This document shows, piece after piece, positions 21,972 through 27,619 of a DNA stretch of 27,619 nt. Source of the stretch: JAAYBT01 sp964404395 (GTDB lineage: Bacteria; Bacillota; Clostridia; Acetivibrionales; DTU013). The first letter of the stretch is position 1. The number at the start of each line of letters is the position of its first letter. A program made the position numbers and the translations under genes. Location: the NCBI GenBank assembly GCA_964404395.1, contig CAYOKA010000017.1, forward strand, positions 1 through 27,619, written 5' to 3'. The notes below the pieces were generated by a model that was not told the DNA's origin, did not search any database, and was given only the letters and a program-made list of their open reading frames with translations.

Positions 21972-22265
21972 TTAAATTGTCAGACTAATATCCTTATGCT
22001 TCTGGGATTCCTTATAAAGGACGAACTTGCTGCCGATCACCTGCACCACATCGGCGCCGGTTCTCTCGGCTATTGCTTCGCTAACCTCGCGGGCATCGGT
22101 GTCAGAGTTTTTGAGTACAGAGGCCTTCACCAGTTCTCTGGCTTCCAGCGCATCATTGAACTGCTTTATCAGATTATCTCCGATGCCACCCTTACCAATT
22201 TGGAAAATCGGGTCAATCGTATTAGCCATGCCCTTTAAGTATTTTCTTTGCTTGCTTGTCAGCAT
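21972..22265 (-). CDS. yhbY: Ribosome assembly RNA-binding protein YhbY
   Basis: A 97-residue KH-like CRM-domain protein that binds the pre-50S subunit. The family pattern is complete: LTSKQRKYLKGMANTIDPIF, QIGKGGIGDNLI with the GxxG loop, ALEARELVKASVL, then ADVVQVIGSKFVLYK. It is of normal length. AAAGGGA lies 6 nt before the ATG. It follows obgE by 168 bp on the same strand, the order usual in Firmicutes, and completes the ribosome assembly cluster. Confidence 0.95.
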   Translation of the reverse strand: MLTSKQRKYLKGMANTIDPIFQIGKGGIGDNLIKQFNDALEARELVKASVLKNSDTDAREVSEAIAERTGADVVQVIGSKFVLYKESQKHKDISLTI

Positions 22266-22433
22266 ATTGTATCCCTTTCTTATCGCTCATAATTTCGCGT
22301 ATCCATACAGTCCATCGCACATAATTACTATACATAGTTTACCAGCGAAAATCGTCTGCTGTACACAATGTTCTTTACTACATCTCGCCGTCAACGTCTC
22401 ATCGTCCGTCATAGATAGCCAAGCGCAAATATC

Positions 22434-23711
22434 CTACGGTATATAATCGAACTCGGTATCGTCTATTCTTACCGTGTCGCCTTCCTGAATTCCCATTTCC
22501 TCCAGCGCCTCAATAACGCCCTTGGACTTAAGTGCCCTCTGAAAATACTGTAGCGACTCATACGCTCCAAAGTTGGTTGAGCCTATCACCTTATTGACCC
22601 AGCTTCCCTCAACAATATAGACCTCATCCTCCTTGCGGATTGTGAAAGGTTCTTCTTCCCCCTGCACCGTATAAACCACCTCAGGCTGTCCATCGGTCAA
22701 AGGAGCAGCATCCGGCAATTCACTAAGCCTGCCGGCAACGTGATACATCATTTCCTTAATTCCACTATTAGTAGCCGCTGATACAGGAAACACCTTATAG
22801 CCCATATTCTCGACAGCCTTAGTAAAATCCTCCAGTCTCTCTCTTCCCTCCGGCAAATCCATCTTGTTGGCCGCAACCACCTGAGGCCTTTGCGCAAGCT
22901 TGGGATTATACTGTCTAAGCTCCTCATTGATTGACCTGAAATCCTCCAGAGGGTCTCTGCCGTCAACACCTGCCATATCTACAACATGCACAAGCAGCTT
23001 TGTCCTCTCCACATGCCGCAGAAAATCAAATCCCAATCCGACACCCTCATGTGCTCCTTCAATGAGTCCGGGAATGTCAGCCATTACGAAGCTGTTGCCC
23101 TCATCTATGCTAACCACTCCAAGGTTAGGCTCCAGGGTCGTAAAGGGATAATCAGCAATTTTGGGAGTAGCCGCGGAGGCCATGGATAAAATAGTGGATT
23201 TCCCGGCATTTGGGAACCCCACCAGCCCTACATCCGCAATAAGCTTCAGCTCCAGCTCCACCTGATACTCTTCTCCGGGATCTCCAGCCCGTGCAAAGGT
23301 GGGAACCTGCCTGGTAGACGTTGCAAAGTGCTGGTTGCCGGCCCCGCCCTTGCCACCCTTTGCGATCACAACACTCTGCCCCGGCTCAGTCATATCGGCA
23401 AGAATACGCCCATTCTTCATATCCCTGATAATCGTCCCCGGCGGAATCTTGATTATCAAATCCTTTCCGCTCTTTCCTGAGCAATTGGACGTGCCGCCCT
23501 TCTCGCCGGCCTGCGCAGCATATTTCCTCTTATATTTAAAGTCAATAAGAGTCCTAAGGCTATCATCCACGGTAAATATTACATCTCCGCCCTTGCCGCC
23601 GTCACCGCCATTGGGTCCTCCGGCTGCAACATACTTCTCCCTGCGGAAGGCAACCATTCCGTTCCCGCCATTTCCGGCTCTAATACTTATTTTTGCCCGA
23701 TCTATTAGCAT
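22434..23711 (-). CDS. obgE: Obg GTPase, 50S assembly and stress factor
   Basis: A 425-residue GTPase that associates with the 50S subunit and links ribosome assembly to growth control. ATG 23711 is chosen because GGAGGAG lies 6 nt upstream and MLIDRAKISIRAGNGG is the conserved Obg start; the frame's first ATG at 23747 lies inside the terminator. The Gly-rich Obg fold spans 1-158, with many GGxGG turns. The G domain follows: GFPNAGKS (165-172), switch TTLEP (about 191), DIPG (212-215), NKMD (282-285), SAAT (311-314). The C-terminal OCT domain covers about 345-425, an extension typical of Gram-positive Obg. It is downstream of rpmA across an attenuator-like hairpin. Confidence 0.97.
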   Translation of the reverse strand: MLIDRAKISIRAGNGGNGMVAFRREKYVAAGGPNGGDGGKGGDVIFTVDDSLRTLIDFKYKRKYAAQAGEKGGTSNCSGKSGKDLIIKIPPGTIIRDMKNGRILADMTEPGQSVVIAKGGKGGAGNQHFATSTRQVPTFARAGDPGEEYQVELELKLIADVGLVGFPNAGKSTILSMASAATPKIADYPFTTLEPNLGVVSIDEGNSFVMADIPGLIEGAHEGVGLGFDFLRHVERTKLLVHVVDMAGVDGRDPLEDFRSINEELRQYNPKLAQRPQVVAANKMDLPEGRERLEDFTKAVENMGYKVFPVSAATNSGIKEMMYHVAGRLSELPDAAPLTDGQPEVVYTVQGEEEPFTIRKEDEVYIVEGSWVNKVIGSTNFGAYESLQYFQRALKSKGVIEALEEMGIQEGDTVRIDDTEFDYIP

Positions 23712-23745
23712 GCTTTGCTCCTCCGAAACTGTACCCGCCATACGC

Positions 23746-23776
23746 AAAAAGTCCCAGCTATGTGTGCCGGGACTTT
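23746..23776 (-). terminator. Intrinsic terminator between rpmA and obgE
   Basis: AAAGTCCC (23748-23755) and GGGACTTT (23769-23776) pair around a 13-nt loop. On the minus strand the stem is followed by TTTTT, then GCG. It lies 12 bp after the rpmA stop and 34 bp before the obgE start, so it probably reduces read-through from the ribosomal protein genes into obgE. Confidence 0.7.
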
Positions 23777-23787
23777 GCTTTCTTTTA

Positions 23788-24066
23788 TTACATTGTAATT
23801 ATACTTACCTGCTTCCTGTCCTTGCCCAATCTTCCATAGCTAACCTTGCCGTCAGCAAGTGCAAAAAGTGTATCATCCTTGCCTATTCCTACATTATCAC
23901 CAGGATGGATCTTTGTGCCCCTTTGCCTTACGAGAATGTTGCCGGCCAGAACATACTGTCCGTCGCCTCTCTTGACACCAAGTCTTTGTGCCGCACTATC
24001 ACGGCCGTTTCTTGAGCTGCCGACTCCCTTCTTGTGAGCGAACAGCTGGAGATTTATTTTAATCAT
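23788..24066 (-). CDS. rpmA: 50S ribosomal protein L27
   Basis: A 92-residue ribosomal protein whose N-terminus reaches the peptidyl transferase centre. The sequence begins MIKINLQLFAHKKGVG: the LQLFA stretch before HKKG is the Firmicutes N-terminal extension removed by the Prp protease, cut after the FA pair in studied species. The rest (NGRDSAAQRLGVKRGDG, GNILVRQRGTKIHPG, VGIGKDDTLFALADG) is canonical. The start overlaps the prp stop by 8 bp, coupling substrate to protease. Confidence 0.98.
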   Translation of the reverse strand: MIKINLQLFAHKKGVGSSRNGRDSAAQRLGVKRGDGQYVLAGNILVRQRGTKIHPGDNVGIGKDDTLFALADGKVSYGRLGKDRKQVSIITM

Positions 24067-24403
24067 CGGAACCCACCTCCTCTTCAGCTACTAAAACATA
24101 TTTACCGTATGATAGCTCTATCTGTTTGAAACCAATCACAGCCGACTCAAGAATAATGCCTGCTGTCGATTTCTGTTGTTCTGACATAATCCTTGGCAAA
24201 CGGATTGTCATATGTCCGTCTCTTTCATCATAACAGTCCTTCAGCCCCGCCAGATTTTCCAGCGAACCGGCTGCCGTATATGCTGTTACCGACACTGCCG
24301 AGCAGATTATGTCCTCCCCCGCCTTGGCATATCCTGAATGCCCGTCAATTTTCAAACTACTGATAGAACCTGTACTATCCCTTGAAACAACAATCTTAAT
24401 CAT
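24059..24403 (-). CDS. prp: Ribosomal-processing cysteine protease Prp
   Basis: A 114-residue cysteine protease (YsxB family, DUF464) that removes the N-terminal extension of L27. ATG 24403 is preferred to the TTG at 24412; with it the catalytic pair falls at His22 (DGHSGYA) and Cys34 (DIICSAVS), the same positions I recall for the Staphylococcus aureus enzyme. The hallmark GHSGYAKAGEDIICSAVS is complete. It lies between rplU and rpmA, its conserved place in Firmicutes. The start codon is 5 bp downstream of the rplU stop. No good ribosome binding site is visible, so translation is probably coupled to rplU. Confidence 0.95.
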   Translation of the reverse strand: MIKIVVSRDSTGSISSLKIDGHSGYAKAGEDIICSAVSVTAYTAAGSLENLAGLKDCYDERDGHMTIRLPRIMSEQQKSTAGIILESAVIGFKQIELSYGKYVLVAEEEVGSDD

Positions 24404-24408
24404 CTTTG

Positions 24409-24720
24409 TCAAACACTTATCTTATCAATCTGTACCTTCGTATGTGGCTGTCTGTGTCCGGTTTTCCTTCTATAATTCTTCTTTGGCTTGAACTTGAAAA
24501 CAATAATCTTCTTGTCCTTCCCTTGTCCTAGCACCTTTGCCGACACACTTGCATTCTCCACCAACGGCTTTCCAAAAATAACATTTCCTTCATTGGAAAC
24601 AGCAAGGACTTTGTCAAAGGTCACAGTTGCTCCATCCTCAGCATCAAGCTTCTCGACGAATACTACGTCGCCTTCCTGCACCTTATACTGTTTGCCGCCT
24701 GTCTCTATTACTGCGTACAT
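24409..24720 (-). CDS. rplU: 50S ribosomal protein L21
   Basis: A 103-residue ribosomal protein. ATG 24720 is used because AGGAGGT lies 7 nt upstream and MYAVIETGGKQYKVQEGD is the conserved L21 start; the frame open to 24753 adds a non-conserved stretch. The C-terminal KPKKNYRRKTGHRQPHTKV signature is present. It is first in the rplU-prp-rpmA unit, and its leader holds a segment complementary to the ribosome binding site. Confidence 0.98.
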   Translation of the reverse strand: MYAVIETGGKQYKVQEGDVVFVEKLDAEDGATVTFDKVLAVSNEGNVIFGKPLVENASVSAKVLGQGKDKKIIVFKFKPKKNYRRKTGHRQPHTKVQIDKISV

Positions 24721-24727
24721 GTTTTTA

Positions 24728-24851
24728 CCTCCTGCTATCAGACTCGCCGGCACTTAAGGAAGCTGTGGATAATGCGAAAACTCTTGCATTGACCCAACAT
24801 TGCATTTACAACCTTGGCCGAGCGGTTACCGAAATATTCTATCACAGGAGG
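24728..24851 (-). promoter_or_regulatory. rplU leader with possible anti-Shine-Dalgarno pairing
   Basis: In the rplU leader CCTCCTG (complement of 24845-24851) can pair over 7 bp with CAGGAGG of the ribosome binding site (complement of 24728-24734). Firmicutes rplU genes often carry a structured L21 leader, so autoregulation at this place is expected from the family. I could not match the full leader consensus by eye and did not find a clear promoter in the 269 bp between rng and rplU. Confidence 0.35.
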
Positions 24852-24989
24852 GTGGCGATGTCAAACTCATTTTCGCATGCTTTTTGCGGTGATTTTTGCG
24901 GTGATAAGTATCGCGATGAGCAAAAAACACGAGCACCGTGCAGCAAATTTAGCCGTGCAACATATATTGAGCCTTTAATGCCCTTGCTT

Positions 24990-26315
24990 CTATGCTTCAG
25001 CCTCCGAACCTTCCAACGTTGCTGCTCCGGAAGGCAGCACATTTCCGGTTCCCTCGCAATAGGGGCATGCCACATGCAATACAGTAGACAGCTCCTGCTT
25101 AACCTTTTTTCTTGTCATCTCTATGAGCCCCAGCCCGGTCATTCCAACAACCGTTGTCTTCGTCCTGTCCTTTTTAAGTGCCTGTTTCAGCGCATCAAGC
25201 ACCATTTGCTGGTGTTCCTGCTCACCCATGTCAATAAAATCTATAATAATTATTCCTCCAATATCACGAAGCCTCAGCTGCTTTGCAATTGCTCCTGCAG
25301 CCTGAATATTGGTCTTCAATACCGTATCCTCCAAATTTCTGGCACCTACATATTTCCCGGTATTTACATCAATTACCGTCAATGCCTCTGCCTTGTCAAT
25401 CACCAAATAGCCGCCACATTTGAGCCATACCTTCCGCGAAAGCGCTTTGCGAATCCTGGCATCAAGCTGATAGTGCTCGGACATGTCGCAATCACTGCTG
25501 AAATACTGTACACGGCACTTTAATGACGGGGATAGCATATCTACCAGCTCCAGCACTTTAGCATATTGGTCGGTGTCATTTATAATAAACTTATCAATAT
25601 CCTTAGTGAATAAATCCCTCACCGCTCTATAAACAAGGCTAAAATCCTTGTAAATGCAGCGCGGAACCGGCCCACTCTGCTCACTCTTACGAATTCCATC
25701 CCACAGTTTTAGAAGAAAGCTCAGATCCTCGACGAAGTCTTCCTCATCCTTGCCTTCTGAGGCAGTCCTAATAATTAGTCCATTTCCCTTTGGCTTGAGA
25801 GCTTCCGCGATTTGCTTCAGCTTGGAACGCTCATTCTCACATTCAATTCTTCTTGAAACTCCTGTATAATCCACACCGGGCAGAAGCACCAAGTGTCTGC
25901 CGGGCAATGTAATATTCGTAGTCACTCTTGGGCCTTTCGAACCGATGGGTTCCTTTGTGACCTGAACTGTCAGTTCTTGACCCACACTGAGCAAGTCACC
26001 TATATTAAGACATCTCGAGTCATCCTCGGCATTTAAGCCCTTACCATCATGACCGTTTTGGTCATCATCGTCCTCCGAATAATCCTTTCTGGACATCACA
26101 TCCCCGACATAAAGAAAGGCGTTTTTCTCATAGCCTATATCAATAAAGGCAGCCTGCATTCCCGGCAGTACACTGCTGACCTTTCCTCTGTAAATATTCC
26201 CAACCATTCTTTCAAGCTCCGGTCTCTCAAAATAAATCTCCGCCAGATCACCATCCTCCAGCAGCGCTACCCTGTTTTCACCGGCACCTATATCAACAAT
26301 CAACTCGTTACTCAA
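24990..26315 (-). CDS. rng: Ribonuclease G/E family endoribonuclease
   Basis: A 441-residue single-strand-specific endoribonuclease for rRNA maturation and mRNA decay. TTG 26315 is chosen: GAGGTG lies 7 nt upstream and the protein then begins SNELIVDIGAGENRVALLE, the usual start; the GTG at 26405 would add a 30-residue Cys-rich tail and almost touches the previous stop. An S1 domain (about 35-125, with an acidic loop insert) precedes the RNase H-like catalytic region, where ALTVIDVNTGK (Asp316) and IIIIDFIDM (Asp359) hold the metal-binding aspartates. CPYC (417-420) is the zinc-link motif that joins subunits in this family. The RNase E C-terminal scaffold is absent. It follows the DUF2344 gene on the same strand, a conserved clostridial order. 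Confidence 0.95.
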   Translation of the reverse strand: MSNELIVDIGAGENRVALLEDGDLAEIYFERPELERMVGNIYRGKVSSVLPGMQAAFIDIGYEKNAFLYVGDVMSRKDYSEDDDDQNGHDGKGLNAEDDSRCLNIGDLLSVGQELTVQVTKEPIGSKGPRVTTNITLPGRHLVLLPGVDYTGVSRRIECENERSKLKQIAEALKPKGNGLIIRTASEGKDEEDFVEDLSFLLKLWDGIRKSEQSGPVPRCIYKDFSLVYRAVRDLFTKDIDKFIINDTDQYAKVLELVDMLSPSLKCRVQYFSSDCDMSEHYQLDARIRKALSRKVWLKCGGYLVIDKAEALTVIDVNTGKYVGARNLEDTVLKTNIQAAGAIAKQLRLRDIGGIIIIDFIDMGEQEHQQMVLDALKQALKKDRTKTTVVGMTGLGLIEMTRKKVKQELSTVLHVACPYCEGTGNVLPSGAATLEGSEAEA

Positions 26316-26407
26316 TACCCAGCACCTCAAATCTATACATAATGCAACTTTTACAATGCTACATAATACCGCGTCATCGCGGCAACAGTCCTCTTGCCCA
26401 TTCACTA

Positions 26408-27151
26408 CTACAATAGGGCAGCCTCATCCAACGGTTCCCTCAGCCCTCCACCTACATCAACGTAAAGAGCCTTGCGATGAATCCTACTTGCTGCCACAGA
26501 AATATCAGCCTGCTCGTGCAAGGCCTTTATAAACAGCTCCGGTCTGAGATTAGCCACACTGCCGGCCTTGAATCCGGCCTTAATCACGAATGCCGATTGA
26601 AATATCTCATAACCCTCGGGCAGACTTTGAATTGGCACAACTTCGATATTAAGAATCAGAGGACGAATTTCGACCTCCTTAAAGGTTGCCTTGCGATCCT
26701 TTCCCCTGCCTTCCTTCAATACCTTAATACTTTCCCTCTTCAACAGGGTTCCCACTTTTTGCACCACAGTATCCGAAGAAATTTGTTCATCCGAAAAGAG
26801 TTCCAAAAAATAATCAGCTCCGGCAATAGTAGCCATAATATTTTTTTTTGACCTTTTCTGTGCTGCAGCCGTTATACGTATGGCTTCCGGCAAGGCCTCA
26901 TTCAACCTTTCCATAAACTGCTCGGGCGAAATCTCCCGAGTAAGTTCAAAATCAGCATATTCACACTCGCTTGTCATCCCTACCGCTAACGGAAGCCCAA
27001 AGACCATCTGGGGGTGTGGGTTAAATCCTTGGGAGTAGGAAATCGGTAGACTTGAACGTCTAATCGCCCGTTCAAAAACCTTCATCAAATCCAAATGGGA
27101 AATGAATTTCACTCCTTCACCCCGCGTAAATCTAATGCGCACGCTATTCAT
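26408..27151 (-). CDS. TIGR03936 / DUF2344 radical SAM-linked protein
   Basis: A 247-residue protein of the family always found with, or fused to, a B12-binding radical SAM protein. The conserved N-terminus is clear: VRIRFTRGEGVKFISHLDLM, then FERAIRRSSLPISYSQGFNP and HPQMVFGLPLAVGMTSECEY. There is no CxxxCxxC motif, so it is not itself a radical SAM enzyme; it probably serves as partner or substrate-binding subunit of the upstream gene product, whose reaction is unknown (tRNA or ribosome modification has been suggested by context). It overlaps the upstream gene by 8 bp. Cytoplasmic. Confidence 0.93.
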   Translation of the reverse strand: MNSVRIRFTRGEGVKFISHLDLMKVFERAIRRSSLPISYSQGFNPHPQMVFGLPLAVGMTSECEYADFELTREISPEQFMERLNEALPEAIRITAAAQKRSKKNIMATIAGADYFLELFSDEQISSDTVVQKVGTLLKRESIKVLKEGRGKDRKATFKEVEIRPLILNIEVVPIQSLPEGYEIFQSAFVIKAGFKAGSVANLRPELFIKALHEQADISVAASRIHRKALYVDVGGGLREPLDEAALL

Positions 27152-27619
27152 CGCTTTCCCCTCCCTCCCCGCTTTTGTAATCCATGCAAATCCCCTGGCT
27201 GAATGATGCGACTCCGCAACCTGAGCATGAGGTCATGCAGTTAGGTGTAATCTCACCTTGTTGAGCCTTGCTGTTTTCTCGCAGTAGAAATCTCTTCGAA
27301 ACACCCACATCAATATGATCCCAAGGGAACACCTCATCATGAGCCCTTTTCCTGTTAGCATAAAAAGCCGGATCAATACCACAGTCCTCAAAAGCACTCA
27401 TCCATTCATCAAACTTGAAATGCTCCCTCCAGCTATCAAATTTGCAGCCCAACTCCCACGCCCTTAAAAGCACCTTTCCCGTTCTTCTGTCACCTCGTGC
27501 AAACACCGCTTCTAAAAAGCTGGTTTCCGGATCATGCCAGTTGTACCGCATACTTCTCCCCTTAATACGAGTCTTTAAATAGCCTTGTTTTTCTCTAAGC
27601 ATATCCATGCTATCCTGGG
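27144..27619 (-). CDS. TIGR03960 B12-binding-domain radical SAM protein, C-terminal part (runs off window)
   Basis: The visible about 158 residues are the C-terminal end of a protein normally of about 600 residues. The reading frame is open to the window edge, so the ATG at 27608 is internal. The conserved tail is recognisable: YNWHDPETSFLEAVFARGDR, then WELGCKFDSWREHFKFDEWM, DCGIDPAFYANR, WDHIDVGVSKRFLLRE and the Cys cluster CMTSCSGCGV. That cluster may bind a metal or an extra iron-sulfur centre. The radical SAM CxxxCxxC and cobalamin-binding domains lie upstream, outside the window. With the overlapping DUF2344 gene and rng it forms the start of the ribosome/RNA cluster. Confidence 0.92.
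   Translation of the reverse strand, partial: QDSMDMLREKQGYLKTRIKGRSMRYNWHDPETSFLEAVFARGDRRTGKVLLRAWELGCKFDSWREHFKFDEWMSAFEDCGIDPAFYANRKRAHDEVFPWDHIDVGVSKRFLLRENSKAQQGEITPNCMTSCSGCGVASFSQGICMDYKSGEGGESDE

Noticed and set aside
24811..24830. tRNA D-arm-like sequence (GGCCGAGCGGTTA) on the plus strand
   Set aside because: No anticodon arm, T-arm or acceptor stem could be found at the proper distances; it is most likely a chance match in the rplU leader.
24858..25523. Plus-strand frame starting at ATG 24858 after an apparent AGGAGGG ribosome binding site
   Set aside because: It runs antisense through the well-supported C-terminus of rng, has an arbitrary Cys/Leu/His-rich composition, and the apparent ribosome binding site is the complement of an anti-SD segment in the rplU leader.

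Overview
The window reads as a chromosomal segment of a Gram-positive anaerobe of class Clostridia. The signs are AddAB instead of RecBCD, the block RNase G - L21 - Prp - L27 - Obg - YhbY preceded by two radical-SAM-associated genes, an L27 with the cleavable Firmicutes N-terminal extension, a GlgC/GlgD pair, a DUF4364 regulator and strong AAGGAGG-type ribosome binding sites. Species cannot be fixed from the sequence alone. Most genes lie on the minus strand.

Layout. (1) 1-1000: a Crp/Fnr-type regulator with a clear promoter and a perfect palindrome at its transcription start. It is followed by a decayed 3' end of a tmRNA (ssrA) gene, on the minus strand, which still has its terminator; this is a likely integration scar. 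(2) 1045-12955, minus strand: a lipoprotein polysaccharide deacetylase and, upstream of it, a probable operon of zinc-ribbon membrane protein, HAD phosphatase, NYN/LOTUS RNase, addB and addA. AddA is about 350 residues longer than usual because low-complexity blocks have expanded in several loops, one of them an eight-unit heptad repeat. (3) 13002-15465: a CPBP membrane protease, a helical-repeat protein, then about 1.1 kb of gene debris. Inside the debris is a 56-residue hydrophobic/basic peptide gene with a structured leader that sequesters its ribosome binding site, facing a convergent small RNA. Together they resemble a type I toxin-antitoxin locus and are the most novel candidate here. 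(4) 15466-17768: an EF-hand-like calcium-binding protein, an EamA transporter and two copies of a GGGGACAG palindrome 50 bp apart. (5) 17769-20164: glgC-glgD for glycogen synthesis. (6) 20461-21922: a DUF4364 regulator, a metallo-beta-lactamase-fold gene remnant, a hicBA toxin-antitoxin pair and a cluster of palindromes. (7) 21972-27619: the housekeeping block yhbY, obgE, rpmA, prp, rplU, rng, a DUF2344 gene and the C-terminal part of a B12-binding radical SAM protein that runs off the window.

How the genes work together. Region 7 is ribosome assembly and RNA maturation: Prp trims L27, Obg and YhbY assist 50S assembly, RNase G processes rRNA and mRNA. Region 2 is centred on double-strand break repair by AddAB. 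GlgC and GlgD make ADP-glucose. Accessory material (toxin-antitoxin loci, palindromic repeats, pseudogenes, ssrA scar) is concentrated at 744-1020, 14308-15465, 17660-17765 and 20990-21930.
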